Shown one piece after another: positions 12,391-27,500 of a stretch of DNA of 64,000 nt (position 1 is the first letter of the stretch; every line of letters begins with the position of its first letter). Origin of the DNA: Vanilla planifolia (lineage: Eukaryota; Streptophyta; Magnoliopsida; Asparagales; Orchidaceae); contig CM043878.1 of assembly GCA_023846275.1 (NCBI GenBank), positions 5,573,501-5,637,500 of the forward strand, in the 5' to 3' direction. A program made the translations under genes and the position numbers. Below the pieces are notes generated by a model, which had not been told where the DNA came from, did not search any database, and saw only the letters and a list, made by a program, of their open reading frames with translations.

Positions 12391-12575
12391 ATGGAATCGT
12401 TAGGGGCGGTGGCGAATTCAAATGGGGAGACGAGAGAAGCAGAGGAGAAGAGCCGGCGTCTGCTCAAGCACCCGAAACCAACCAATCCGATGGTGTCGCC
12501 GCTGCTCACGGACCTTTATCAGTTCACCATGGCCTATGCATACTGGAAAGCGGGAAAACATCAGGATCGAGCAGT
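12391..12575 (+). CDS. NAPRT: NAPRT exon 1 (residues 1-61, plus two bases of codon 62)
   Basis: Starts at ATG 12391. The first ~30 residues are charged, poorly conserved and without a clear transit peptide. They are followed by the conserved [10 protein letters not shown] and [12 protein letters not shown] block, whose Tyr lies in the substrate pocket in this family. The exon ends at the strong donor GTGAGT (12576-12581), leaving two bases (gt) of a Val codon that exon 2 completes with g. The exon sits in the only GC-rich island of the window. A GTG-initiated extension from 12379 is possible on paper but has no support. Confidence 0.95.
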
Positions 12576-15500
12576 GTGAGTTGAGTTTTGGTTGATTTTC
12601 TGCGTTTCTTGCGATTGAGTATTTAGTCGCTGGATAAGTTTTCAGTTCTCAGTTTATTAGGAATTAGCAATGCTATCTTGAATGATTTTGGTTCGGTTTA
12701 GATTAATTCAAGGACGCGCCTACTTTATCAAATGTGAGAACAGGGGACGATAGCGTGCCTTTTCTAGAACAACAATCCGGCTTACGACACTTGACAGTTA
12801 GCACCAGTTCGTACCATGCATAAATCCTACTGAACGTGGTCAACGACATGCAATGGCTGATTCAAAACCTTTGACATTGAGGGCGCTCTTTCAATATGAT
12901 ATATAGCCTTATTCTATGCATTGAATGACAAAAAAGAGTTGATTATACAATGCCTTTTACTTAACCATAAAAATAGATATAAATATTAAGATATTTATGA
13001 AGAAATGTTCATGAAATTATTAGCATCGCTTAAGCATCAATTGATAGCTGATGACGAGAAAAGCCGATCATTTAGGAGATCTTTATGGGTCAAAGATCTG
13101 CCAATGTAAGAATGTATAAGGTATTTGGAAGTCAGTTCAGGAGCATTAAAACAACAATTTTGAAGCAATGGAAATTCTAAGGGGAACTCAAGAGTTCATG
13201 CTCAGTTAATGACCTTGCATCATTGAGGTTTTGTTCGAAACTTGAGGCTAGATAGATGGCTTAAAAATGGTTAATATTGGTTTTGAATGTCCTGCATTTC
13301 AATTTGGTTGAGTATCATGGCTTGATTTTATGGGGTGGGGGTAGGTGTGGTGAGCCATGAATCTTGGTTGGTCGGTTGTTAGGGTTGGATGAGTGGAGCT
13401 TCAGTGTTCAAACTATTGTCAATGACTATGCTTTCATTGTCGATTCCTCTTTTTGGTGTTCTCTAGGATGCTTATAACCTTACTTGAAACAACTCAAAGG
13501 TGGGGACCACGTGGATTGACTTAGTTGCTAGTTTGAGGTTGGTAGACCTGCATTCGGTTGTATGTGTTCGAGGGATCTAAGAAAGCCTATCCTTGCCAAG
13601 GCATCAATTAAGGGTGGCATTGCCATTTCTTTCAAAGTTTGAATATGAAAGCCTTTGCTTGTTTTTCCCATGTAAGAAATGCATGATCACCCATGAAAGG
13701 TTCATTCAAGGTGGAAGTTAGTACCCATTGATCTGTAATGATCGTTATTATTGTTATATTTTAATCAAATTCAGCTCTTTGATGGAAGAAAGATTGGCAC
13801 AATGATCCAAGCATAATCCAAATCATTGTGGCCAACTTACTCACCCTTGTTTTGTGTTGCCATTCACAAGGTGAGACTATCAATGTTTTTTTTTCTTTCT
13901 TCTTTCCACACCTCCATTTGGTTTTTCTTTAGTAAGGAAGATTGTGGGTGAACCCCTTAACCTTCATTCCTTTGAGTGAGTGTCTTTCTCCTTTTTCTTG
14001 ATGTAGCATCGGATGAATCATGAAGCCCTTATCTTGGATCTAACGTTCGAGAGACAATTATCTCTCCTCGACGTAGTAGTGGAAGATGGGATGATACTCT
14101 CGTCTTGAATTTAATGTTGGAGAAAGTTATTTTTCTTTTAAGTTAGAGGATTAAGAAAATAAAAACAAAAAAGATAAAAAAATGAGGTGGAGAAGGGTCA
14201 CCCATTAAGGCAGTTGGCATTCTATTATGCTTTTTTTACCCTCTTGAAACCTTGTAGACAAGTCTAGTGTCCACAAGTTCTTTTTGACTGATTAGCCTCT
14301 TCTTTTTACATAATGCCTTAGACTTGATGTTTGTTAATGCAATATTGAGCCTAGAAGCTTTTAGATGATACTAATTTAGAAGATATTAGATGATTTTGTT
14401 ATATTTATTTATATTTGATCAACCCAAACAACTCACTGTTTTGTTTATGTATTCCTAAAATGTCTTGGACAAACTCCAAGGTGCAATTCAACTATTGCTA
14501 CTTGTATTGAATTTATTGCTTTTCCTACCTATCATATCTCCTTGGAGTCCTCTCAAGCATCTCGACACTTCTAATGTTATAAAAGCTTGTTTCTTCAATC
14601 TACCTCTTTCTGAGGCTGTCTAAATGTCATAGATTGCTTAGTTATTTCTTGTCACTTTGTACAACAATGTGATTTCATCATTTGGCTTCACAATTTTTTC
14701 ATCTTTTAACTTTGGATCCTGATTCCTAGATCATCTCGTGATTTCTTCATCTTGTTTGTGAGTTGTTTTTGGCTTAGTGGTGTTGACGTTGTTTCGCATT
14801 GACTTGAGCCTTCTCATTTAGGCTTCTAGTAGTATGGGCTACTTTTTCATTAGGAGAGTTGAGGATCGTCCTCAAGCTTCTTTTAACACATTTTTGATAT
14901 CTTGCAGTGCTTCTTGAAACTTCTTTCTTCTCAACGAAGCCTTCCACCCTCTTGACGATACCCTTGAGTTTCTCTCAATTACTTTTGACATTGGCTATTG
15001 CTATTTGAGAAATCTTTTGCCTTGAGGAAGTGTTTCTTCCTCTCGGGGATGTCCTTTGAGCCTCTATTAATACCATTCTGACATTGGTCATTGCTTCTTG
15101 AGACCTAAGCTTCCCTTATTGCTAATTGTAATGATGCTTAGAGGCCTTTTCATGATCTCTCAAGTGTTGTGGAAACTCTTTAAGACCTCTTCTTGACCTT
15201 TTGAGTGCTATGGTTGCTTGTCAAGCCAACTGACAATGGCTTGGCCTTCATTTGCTCTTAAGGAAGCCTTTTCTCATTTCAATGGCATTGTTGCATTGAC
15301 CTACGATAATCATAATGTCTCTTACAAGGCCATATTGAATCTTTGCAGGGCAAGATAAATGCGCCTAGACCTCCCATTCTCTTAAGGGTACTAGTGGACC
15401 CTCTTGCTCTTGAAAACAACCCTTGGACTTGAAAACAACTCTTGGATGTCACTTAACCACCTTGGGTCATCATTTAACCTCAAGGGTATGGCATTTTCTT

Positions 15501-18500
15501 TCAGGGTTCTCTTCTTAACCTCTAGCTGGCATTGATAATGTTTTTCAGAGCTTTATTGGTTGTGAGGGTATCTTCAACCTCTTGAGATTTCCCACAATTG
15601 GCATTGCTAATTATTTTGAGACCTTTTCATGCCCATCTGCTAATTCATAAGTTTCAAATGATCTTCTAATCAACCATCATCGTGTTCCCTCACTAGGTGA
15701 TGTTCATGCTCATGGCAAATAGGTTTTGAGCTAGCTCAGTGGGTTGTAGAATGATGTGTTGGCTCAATCAGAATCAAGAATTAATGGTGAAGAGCTTCCT
15801 CTTGTGAGGGTATTTTTTTATTGGCATTGTTAAGGAGGTTGAACTAAAGGGAGGAAATTGTTGATGTGAGCTTGGGTAGAAATGTTTTGCAAGCATTTGA
15901 GGACGATGAATAAGGAGTGGGACCTTAAATCTTTGTTGTTTTGTGTAGAAGGAAAACATCAAAAAGTGCATAAAATGATGAACAGGAGCATATCAAGGCT
16001 ATGTGCAGACAGTTGAGCCAAACTTGATGGTCTTATTAGTCTTGTTGTTGCACTATTGTGTTAGCATTCATTGGCAATTTTGAGCGAATATTTAAGAAGC
16101 ATCATCTAGTTCTAGGAAAGTGATGGATTGCAAAGTCAATGACCATTGATTGAATTGAGGAGGAACCTGTGGATTAGGAAATGATAAAAAGGAGCTTATC
16201 AAGGCTTTATGTGCGGAAAAGTATGCCAAACATGATGGTCTTAATAGACTTATTCTTGTCACTATTGTGTTAGTGTTCAATGGCAAATTTGAGTGAAGAT
16301 TCATGGAGCATCTAGTACTAGGAGAGTGATTGATTGTAAAGTCAATGACCATTTATTGATTGACTTGAGGAAACCGTGGGTCTTGTGGGGAGGTCAAAAG
16401 TTGGAACCAATTCAACAACCTTTACTGTCCCATGCTTTTGCTGAGCCAAAGTAGCCAATTTCCATTGAGGAGATTTGATAGGCAAAGCTATCCCATGGAA
16501 CTGAGAATACCAAAGGATGAAATTCTTTAAATTGGAGAGTGGGCGAGTGAATCTCTAAGGTGCATTGGGGGTGAGAAATTCAAAATCTCCTTGTCGTGGA
16601 ATCCTCTCCAAAGCATTTTCACAAGGACCTAACTTCTCTAGAGTTGGAAGTTGAAAACTCAATCCACTTTACAGGGCTGTGGATGGACATTGCCATCACT
16701 TATTTGTTGAGGCATATTGGGTGAGGAGTTAATCTGACATTTCAGGTTTGTGTTGGTTATATGGCCTGTACTTTTCAACATTATTGGGCATCTTACCACT
16801 CTTTGTTTTAATTTATTTTTTCTGTGTTAGTGGCTACTATGACCTGGCATGACCAATGTCACGTGTGTGAAACAGGGACAAGGATGTATTGAGGTAGGCC
16901 CCAATTAGAGAAGAAACAAATAACAGATACAATGCTGATTTTGGTGGTTGGAGACACAAGGAAGAGGGGAAGAAACACACAAAACAAATACACACGAAAT
17001 TTGTTTTGCTCCGAATAGTAAGGCGATGACAGAAAGACAGATTTTTCCTGGCTAACCAGGAGCAATGGGAACCAATGAACATAAAAGTTGTGGATCAGCA
17101 AGTTTTATGGTTACCCCTAAAGTTTAATGGTCATTTGAGGTGATTTTATATGGTCATGACACTAAAGTTTGATGTTGCATAGAAAAAACAGCTTTCACGA
17201 CATATCTGAAAGATGCTGTTATTTGCTAATCCTGGAGGATGAAACTTTTGAACATAGAAGTTTTTTGAGGAAAATGCAGAGCTAAATTGCCTTAAAATTT
17301 CATGTGATTTGGTGGCCATTTGGTTGGTGAAATGGTTAAAATATAGTTAAATTCAGGGAAAGAAAGATTTGGCATTTACAAGCAAGATGGATAACACATA
17401 GAAATGAAGAGTGCGAACTACTATTGCCCAAGGCAATCCAATCAACTTGAAAGCCTGGTGGCTTGTCCCATCATTACCCACGATCACCTCGAGTGAGTTG
17501 AGATCTGCATAGAGCACTATAAGGCATTTCTAGATTTACAGTTGAAATGGTTGAAAAACGATGAAATCAATAGACAAATTTGGTATACACAATATTCAAG
17601 ATAGATATCGTCCACTAAAAAGTGAGAAGTGGTTGGATTTTGTTAGGAAAGTGGAGTGGACTAAGAGAAGGAGATCCAATAGAAAAACAATATACTCATT
17701 TTCATAAATTTTTTGGAAGTGAATATTTTATACCTAGTTTGTAGATTTCATTCGAGCTAAAAGAAAGCTCAAGATGATGTTGAATGAGTTGGTGAGAGAG
17801 ATAACATTGGGAATTTAGGCTTTGTTGGCATCACATTGTTGCAATGATGACAAGGCTCACAGCACTCTTGGAATCATCAAAGGAAATTTCAAATTAATCA
17901 CTAAAGAGAGAACACACCTTCTATGTGTGAAAACATTCCTTAACTTTTGAAAACTCTATGCTTGAACCATCCTTTACATCAAAGTCCTATGGGGACTTAA
18001 ATGGATGAGCAAAGGAGAAAGAAAGGGGGAAGGTTCATGCTAGAACTCTTAAGATTGCCCATCTAGTTCTAAGATTTGTCATTGTGGTTCTGTCAAGGAT
18101 TATCTAGTTTGTGATTCAGATAAGCTTGTTGACTTGTCCCATCATAGTCATGAATACCCTGAGTGATTTGAGGTCTGTATGGTGTTGTCGAGGTTATCTT
18201 TGGACCTCGTAAGAGGACTTCAATTAGCTCTAGTTTGATCATAATAGAGCAATTATTTGCCCAAAACACCTTCAAAAGTACCAAAAATAGGCAGTGCTCA
18301 TCTAGAACCATAAAATACTTGTTTATTCCCTTTCCTAAGCACCACGACAAAATACTCTTGTCAGAATAATATTCTATGCTTACATTCACAACTAAAAATA
18401 CATAAAAATAAATACACAAAAATAATGTGTCTCTTTAGATAACTAGATGTCTATGAAATCTAAAAATTGCCCAGTATTATATTAGTGTGTTTTCATTTTT

Positions 18501-21500
18501 GTCATTTGGTTCTTGGGATCTATTGTATCTTTGAAACATTGTAACCATCTATGTTCATAGGAATCCTCATCCCTGAATTGGGTTGAGAGGAGGCACTGTT
18601 GGCCATGCTGATCTTCCCATTTGTCTCTAAGAAACGTTGTTGCTCATGGTTTTGTATATTCTTTATGTTGACTTTTTGTTTAGAACATGATATTTTGCTA
18701 TTGTGATTTGTCATCCACCTCTTATTAGGGTTAGGCATGCACACATATATGTATATATACAAATGTACATACATATATATGTATGTATGTATAGACACAC
18801 ATATATATGTTCATATATATGCGTGATAGATGGTGCACACTTATGTGCAAATACATTATGGCATAGGTAGAGGTTTGAACTATTGGACATTTGGGTGAGT
18901 CAGCTAGTGATAGGCATGTCTTAAAGTAGACTAGGATGAAAACAACTATATCGAAGTTTAATCAGTATGACCAATGAAATTAGATATTTGCTTTTTATTC
19001 AACTCATATGCTTGAATTTTTCCATTCCCATAATAATTTAAAGCATTGGTTAAGGTTTGAATTCTTCTACTTTGTTCTGATTTTTTAAGCCTTTCCAGGT
19101 TTGACCTGTACTTTCGGAAGAACCCCTTTGGTGGTGAATATACTGTATTTGGTGGTTTGGAAGAATGCATCTGCCTTATTGCTAACTTCAGACTTAAGGA
19201 GGATGAAATTTCCTTCTTGCACTCAATAATGCCTACATGTGAGGTAATGCTTTGTTCATAATGCAGCATAGATCTGACTTTTTACCTCTTTTGACTATTA
19301 CTTGGAAAACGATATATGTAGATTTCAGGACCAATTGTTTAATTAATTCTTGTTTCTTTATTAGATATACTAAGAAATTAGAAGGCAATGTCAACTTCTC
19401 ATGTTTATTTTCATTAGGCTTCTGCTAATGGTGGTTATCATTAAGGAAAAGCAAGGGGTCGTGCAATTGAGGTTCATCATTCCTGTACATGTTCTTGGAT
19501 GGATCATTCCCATTCCAAAAAATGTAACCGAACAAATTAACTTTCACTATAAGTTGGCATGTGGTTCTGCTTTCTAGTTTCAAACATGACAGATTTGTTG
19601 AGTACTGGTAAACATATATAACAATGTTCAGTGGCAAATTAGAGAACCTCTGTTCTATTTCCCTTGACCTTGGTGATTTCTTTTTGATCTTAGCTATTTT
19701 TTGAATGTTTTGGCTCATTTTGTAATATTACATATGATATGCTCTTTTTTTGGTTGATTTTGTGTTTTTGTTTTGCTAGTTGCATGGGAAACAGTTGTCT
19801 CCTCAAATTAACTTCCACCATAATTCTGAAATGCTTTTGGATTGTTGTTAGGATGGGTTCTTTGACTACCTTGGGGCTATTGATTGTTCGGATGTTGAGG
19901 TTTATTCCATTTCAGAGGGTTCCACTGTGTTTCCTAAAGTTCCGCTTATGAGAGTTGAAGGGCCAGTTGCTGTGAGTACTCAGTTTAAAATATTTGTTCT
20001 TAATGTTTATTAGTCCTTAACAACTTCTGTTTATGTGAGTGTATAGGCTATAGTAATTCTATTTTCATGATAACTACTTTCATTTCTTGTTGGCTTTAAA
20101 CACGTTTTTTTTAATTATTAGGTTGTTCAATTACTTGAAACCCCTTTTTTGAATCTTGTCAACTATGCCTCATTGGTCACGACAAATGCTGCAAGGCATC
20201 GATTTGTCGCTGGGAAAGCAAAATCTTTGCTTGAATTTGGGCTTCGACGGGCACAGGTATGCAATACCATTCTTTCTCATATTATTTGGAACAGATTGCC
20301 CAAATATTTCTTATGGAAATCCTTTTCATCTGTTTTCTTATATGGCCACTGGATTGGCACTTCCTTAAAACAGAAAGCCCCTTGCTTATTCTGACTTGCA
20401 GGGGCCTGATGGTGGGATAAGTGCATCAAGGTACTGCTATATGGGAGGATTTGATGCAACAAGGTTCACTGCTATTTTAACTTACCATCTCAACTTACCA
20501 TAAATTCTACCCAGCTTCTTTCTTCATTAGGTTTTGTTGAATTTTCAAAAGATTAGTTTCACCAGGCACTGCTCGCTGCCATAAATAATTTGGGTAATTG
20601 CTTGAATATTTGGGTAGGCCAGGTGTCTATCAAGTTGGTAGTTTTGCTCTATCACATTTTCCTAATTGCTAATGACTAGTTATCCCATCCAAGAAGGTCA
20701 AAATATTTTGTGGGCCTTAGTCATAGATAGTAGAAAAACAAATTTTAAAGCTGTACGTTCCAGTAGGTTTGCATTTAAATGTTGTAAATGTCTTTTGAAA
20801 AACTGAAGCAACTATGAAACAAAATATACAAATGCTTCTTTTTGATATGAATTGCAATGTGATACTTAAATATATGAATGCCGTTTAACATGTGGCTTTT
20901 GTGCACGGTTAGGTTATTTTTTGAAGCAGTTTAGATGGCCGTTTTGTATGTATCAATTGTGGAATAACATGTGATGATGTAGATCATATGCTACCTAAAT
21001 GATTGGTATGACATTTTGTTGTCAAATTTTAATAGTTTTTTTGACGTGCCAATCTGATTTTTCATTATTTTTTATCATGTAACCTGCATCTTTTGGTATT
21101 GATTTTTTTTTGTACTCGATAGTTAGAGGTTATTAGAGACAGATGTAGAGAAGAACGAGAAAAAGGTTCAACAAAATAAAATTTGCATGAAAAACATCCA
21201 ATTGAGGGAAAAGCAACAATGTTGAGATGGTTGAAGGTGAGTCATTATTTGATTTGGTTACAATAATCTTGAAGCTTCACATGATTAAAGCATTTTTTGA
21301 CTTAAGAATTAGATAGGATGAGCCTTAGTGTCATGCCCTTGACTATTTTAGGCAATGGAATGACATTAGAACCAAATTGTAACTTATTATTAATCTATTT
21401 AATTATATGTTCTAATAAAAATTTATCAAATTTTAAAAATCAAATGAACAATATTTCTTTTATAAATTATCACTTTTCATATATAATAATAAATAGTCAC

Positions 21501-24500
21501 AAAATATCAAAAAATATATAATGTTGCCAACAGTTATATCATATTTTAAACTAGAAACAATATTAGAGAACACATATCACAACAACCACAATCTATAATT
21601 ACCAAATTCATAGAGCCCATAAAATCTAATATCTTCTCAAAACAAATACATATGATACATCCATCGCCATTAAAATACAATTGGGCTGATACCTAACCAT
21701 TCTTAACGTCAACCTAACAAAACCATATTGCAACATAAGTGTTAACTACAAAATATTTATTGTATACCTAAGCTCTTTGGCTCACTTTGTTTCCCTTATT
21801 GGTGCTATGAAATTGACGGACCTAAAATGAAAGTATAGGAGGAGACTCAACGGGCTTTACTAGATAAGTCATAAATAAACAAGGTAATATAACAATAATA
21901 TAATCAACAATAATAGAAATAGCTTAAAGCATAAAATAACATAAGAAAATCTAATTATAACATGCATGGGCAGTTATAAACAATTACTTTAATTTGTTTT
22001 TTTTTTTTTTGCTTTTTATGTCTTTTCTTATTTATTCATTCAACTTTCTTTCCCAAATTAGGATCTGTTTCTTGTATGACCATTTTCTCTATTCATTATA
22101 ACATATCTATATCTATAACATAATCCATAAGAAGTTCTTTAATGTGCAAGTCTTCACTTGTAAGCATATATCAATCAACTAGAAATATATCATATCTCAT
22201 GAATATGGCTCTAAAAACTACATCTAGCCACCCTACAAATCTGAATGTAAGCCAATGACAACTCTTTGGCATGGGACACACACCCATACCTAGCCATTCT
22301 ATAAGTTCAAAGACAAGCTAGTGATAACCCTCTAAGTGGCCCCATTGCCTTAATGACAACTCATCATGTGTCATTTACATCGTATAATGTCATTGCATTG
22401 TTTATGACCATACTCAATTGTCTTGTGAACTCAAAGTTAAGCAAGCTATAACACTAGTATTGTTCCGAGTATCATACGCAAGCTAAGGGATCTATGCTTT
22501 TTCATAATTTTAAACAAGTTAAAACCCTCCGATCACATAGTCAAACTCATTTGATGTAATATACCTCATATTCTACAATGACTTTGAATTCACAAAATGA
22601 AAATAATGCTCACATGTTTACTAGACTTTTTCTCTATGTTATCTTGCTATTAAATTTGAAAAATCCAATCTTTTCACTACTAACTTTCTCTTCAGAAGAA
22701 CACCTTAGCCTTCCTTATATAAGAAACCCATGGCTGATGTTCCTCTTCCTCAATTAAACCAAACACCATGTGGGCATAGCAACCAGCTCACCTCCTTCTT
22801 TGTGGGGTCTCAATGACGAGACAATAATGACAAGAGATGGAAAGGCAATGGTGGAGCAGGAGCTTGAGTTTCAATACTAGGCTAAAAACACTAAGGTTTT
22901 AGCATAAACTTACTTGGACGAACACGAGGAGACCTAAGTCACTTTGTTGTCCTCGATGCAATATCATTGCACGACGACAAAAAAAAAGATTCTGAAACCT
23001 CATCTCCCTGCAGTGGTCGAGCAAGAGAAAAAATGGGGATTTAGGGATTCACTAAGCATCAACTCAAAAATGAAAGAGGTTTAAAATAATAATAATAATC
23101 ATAATCATAATAATAATAGTAATTATAATAATAAATTTACTAACATCTAATTTCTTATTAGTCTTTAATTTCAAAAGTCCAAAACAATCTTAAATGAACT
23201 TTGATTTAAAAGAAATAAGTGCTATTAGACTTTTCTTGACGAGTTCCATCCAAAAAGATAATTATTTTGAAAATATGAAACATTTGATCAATGACACTAA
23301 TTATGACACAATGCAAAAAATGTTATTTAACTAACAAAAACTCATTCTCATTCACATTATCAAAACTCACATGTTGAAAGTATTTATAACATTAAGTGAT
23401 GCCAGGCAGGTGTTGCAATTGTTAGGAGTAGCTTAGAGATTGACTTGCACATTTTAGGAAAAAAGAAAATGTAGATAACATAAGAAATCCAAAAATGTAA
23501 CATTTAGGAGATATCTATCTAAGACAATCTTAGCAAAGAAGGGACCGAGAGCTTCATAAAGGTTGCTCCATTTGCTAAGTTCACAATCTCTTTAACAACA
23601 TAGAGATGGGGTACTCGGAAAGGGGTTTGATAAACCAATATCGTGATAAAAAAGAGCGAAGGTCATATGAGCATAAGATTGAAAACATTGAAAGATTTTA
23701 CTAAATCTTAAGAAAACCTTGAGTAACAAAGTCAATTGCATGTAAAGGCGGTACAAACACACATGAAAACTGAATCGAGAATAGTAAGGAAGGTGATGGT
23801 AGGTGGAAGTGGCAATCTATGAAAACTTTGAGCAACAAGGTGAAAGAGAAATGAAACTAGTTAAGGGAAACGATTAAATGAAGGAAATCGACGAAGCAAA
23901 AGAATCGGCAAAGTGAAATGAATCGTTATGCAGCCATTAATGTAATATTCCTTACTGGTTGACCTTTAAATTGAATTATGGCTTGGATTCCCACCATAAG
24001 TTGACTATATCATTCAATATTATCACTGCAAAAGGCACCTTCTTATCCTTTAGATAAGCCATTCCATCAAACAATTTTGTTTTTTGTTTTAATTAGTTAT
24101 CTGCTACCACTTGATCTAACCTTCTTGTAAAATGGGGTGGATGCATTCGATGAAATTGCTCAATTATCTTATCAATTTGTGGCCCTATAGCATGGCCATC
24201 AATACCTCTAATAGATTGTAAAAGGGATGCCAACATTTGAGCTAACAGATTTTTATTACCTTATCTTTTTAGCTCTAGATTCAACTGTTAGATCACATTT
24301 GTGTTTGATGAGTCAAGCTATATATATTTAATATTTTATTTTTATAGGTTTTTTCGTATGAATCAAATTTAGTTGTGAAGAATAAATCATGTACTTTGAA
24401 AGATGGTAAATTAGTACTCTTTAAAGCATCTTGGAATGTTCAACAAGCTTTAAAGATTGAAGATATATACATCAACTTTAAAAAGATTTTCTTTTTGTTA

Positions 24501-27500
24501 TGAATAAAATGTTAGCTTATTGATTACTAATCATATGACGCATCTCTTCATTCATATCACTTTCAAATTTAAGTATTCAAATTATTCTATTATGTTCTTG
24601 ATTTAGAAAACATCTAGGATTCTACTTATGTATTTTTGCCAATTTTCATTTTGGTTAAATTAAAAAAATAAAATTTAACAAAAATAATTTTGTTTGCATA
24701 ATTATAAAAAGAAGAAAAAATATATCTTAAGCCAAAATCCAAAGGGTGACTCAACTGCAAATCACTTGGGTTGATCAAGCCCAAGTGGGCTTAGGAAGCC
24801 TCAGGTCAAGAGACTAGTGGAACCAAGTTAGGTTGAGCCTAGTCTTGGTTAGGGTGTAGTCCTGAACTCGAATAGGGTAAGGCAAAGGAAGGATCAAGCC
24901 GAGCACATCTCGAACTAAGGTTGTAATGGGTTAAACCCATAATCATGTTAAACCTGTAAGCATACGAGTGGGTTAGGTGATGAAATCTCAAGCACACAAT
25001 AGAGGAGTCAGCCCTATGTTTCGACTCACATTACACGTGCATGAAAGATAATATAGAGAGCAAAACCCTTTGATATCCTGCAATGTGCGACTAAATTCAA
25101 TCAAGCGCATCAGTGCCTAAAGCATGCGTGAATTCCCACCATTTGATCAACGGCTAAGAGCTCACCCACCTGTAAGCATTGCTTCAAGGCTCGGATTGGA
25201 TGACCAAAATCTCATTTGATTTTATCGGAAGGCTAGCATTCTTTCGTCTTGTCTTTGAATCGTGCAGCTTAGAGTTATCCATTTTGAATCCTATGACAGA
25301 TCATTATTGTTTTTACCATTTATGATTTGAACGATCCAAATCTTATATGATGTAATTGAATGAGCCTTGATCCAACCATTCATAATCCATCCATTTTACA
25401 TTCGTTGATTTGTCGGTTCAAATTATCTTTTGATGATATCTAATGACTCTGGTTGATCCCATTTAACAGCTATTTCTCTAACTGTTATTTAAGCCATTGC
25501 AATAGCTGTTTGGAATAGATTTTTTAAACTATTTGTTCTTGACTTCTAAAAGAGCTTTTTCTTGACTCTAACAGATGATCAAAATTTTTCTATAAAAAAC
25601 TAACTTTTATGAATGAAATAGCGAATGAACATGAACCAACTTTTGAGATCTCAATGAGGCACTTTGCGATATTCTATTGGTGTAAAATCTTCTGATAGCA
25701 CTTTATAGTTTAGTATTAAAAATGTCAAATTTTTCTAGTTAAGTCGATCACTTAGTTTTTATCTTCTTTTCATAATTTTGAGTTTGTTATGCCTTGCTTA
25801 ATTCATTAACAATCATAGGAAGTACGTTTTTATCAAAAGTTTTTTAATGTTTTTTTCTTTTCTTTTGGGGCAGTAGTGCAAAAGTTTGAGTTTGGTTTGA
25901 TTTCGTTAAAAAACTTGAAGTAAAATAAGTGTATGTGAATTTTATAGGGGGGTTGAATCATGGGTTTTAAAATATTTTTTCTAATTTTTGGATTATATTT
26001 ATTTTTAATTTTTTTTATAAAAATAATTATGTTTGTAAAAAATCTTGATATTCAAATTTATATATATTTTAATTTTTATGATTAAAAAAATAAAAACAAT
26101 AATTAAAATAGTATATAGAAATTTTTAGGTTGTTAGGTTTAAACTGGACTTATGTTCATCCCCAACTGATATCGAAAAAAACTCCACTACCAAAAAAGTT
26201 ACAACTTAAGGTTTTTTCGGTTCACTTCCAACTTACTTGAGGTTTTTCCTTACAGTTCACCTCCAACTTATTGTTTTTGTGAGTTCATTTACGACCCAGG
26301 TTATTACGAGCTCAAACCTGACTCTGTTTATTTACGATATCAAACCGAATTGGGGTTTTTGTAAATGTCGAGCTGCCCAACCTAAAAGAAAAGAAATACA
26401 GTAAGAGAAAAATTCTCATTTAAAAAATGTACAATTTTCTATGCTTGTTGATGAATAGAGAGAAAAACTAAAAACTAAAAATATCAATAAAAGTATGAAA
26501 TTGAAAGTTTAGAAGTGTTAGGCTTAGCTATAAGAATTTGGAATTTCACATTCATTAGCCATTTTATGAATAATGGTTTGATTTATATTGAAAAATTTTA
26601 ATTATAGTTGTTGAAAAGTGAAGAAAAAACTGCTACCAAACAGCTTAAAAAACTTCCAATAGATTAAACATTTCTTCCAAAATGGCTAACTGTAATGGCA
26701 CATATAATAGCTAAGGAAATAGCCATTAGGCGGGATTGACCAAGGCCGTTGTTTTGATTGGAGATGTTTTGGACCGTCAGATCAAAGGCCGTAAAAGTGG
26801 ATTACTTATGGATGGTTGGATCAAGATAGATTAGATATAGACCGTCTGATCAAGTCGGATGAATTCTTGATCGTTCGATTAATCAATGGTAAAGGCGAAA
26901 ATGATCTCAACTATGAGATTTAATCGATTCAATGATAGATATGTCAAAAGATGGAAACAATTTTGATTGTCAGAAGTGATTTTTCTTGTCTGATCGGAGC
27001 ACTGAAGCAAAGCATATAGGCGGGTGAGATTGTAGTCATCTGATCAACGACTGGATGAAAGAAAATTCATGTAGAGCGCAAGACTAAGAAAAGTGTTTAG
27101 TTCCACATTGCTAGAGAAAACATTTTGCTCTTTATAATACTTTCAGCACGTGTATAATGCGAGTCAAACTAGGGTTGGCTCTCCCTTGTGCACTTGGGAT
27201 TTCATCACTTGGGCCCACTCGTATACTTACAGGTTAATTCATGGTTATGGGTTCGACTCGACCCATTAACACTTGACTTGAGTTCATCCTGGCTCGATCC
27301 TTTGCCTTACCCTAGCTGGGTTCAGTATGCACAGTGGTCATGATCAGACTTGACCTGATTTCTTTCTAGCTGTCTCTTGACCTGAGGCTTGCTCGTTTGG
27401 GCTTGCTTGGCTCGAGAGTCTTGCACTTGTGCACATGCTTGGGATATGACTTGATTATATTATTTTTTTCATTTTTAATTATGAAAATTTAATCGAAGTA

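Larger units (their letters stand above)
12576..19098 (+). other. NAPRT intron 1 (6523 bp)
   Basis: Donor GTGAGT, acceptor TTTCCAG. Apart from the tandem duplication, degenerate repeats and TA/CA-rich tract listed separately, I recognise no transposon protein or gene in it. Short open frames at 15774-18798 on the minus strand have no recognisable domains. Confidence 0.85.

Noticed and set aside
12186..12584. 132-codon open frame overlapping exon 1
   Set aside because: It begins at TTG, is in a different frame from the conserved NAPRT protein and has no recognisable domain; GC-rich DNA makes long chance frames.
16837..17101. Two overlapping minus-strand open frames in intron 1
   Set aside because: No domain, no consistent frame and no neighbouring coding context.
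18093..18798. Open frames of 92-108 codons on the minus strand before exon 2
   Set aside because: No domain; one runs through the TA/TATG microsatellite.
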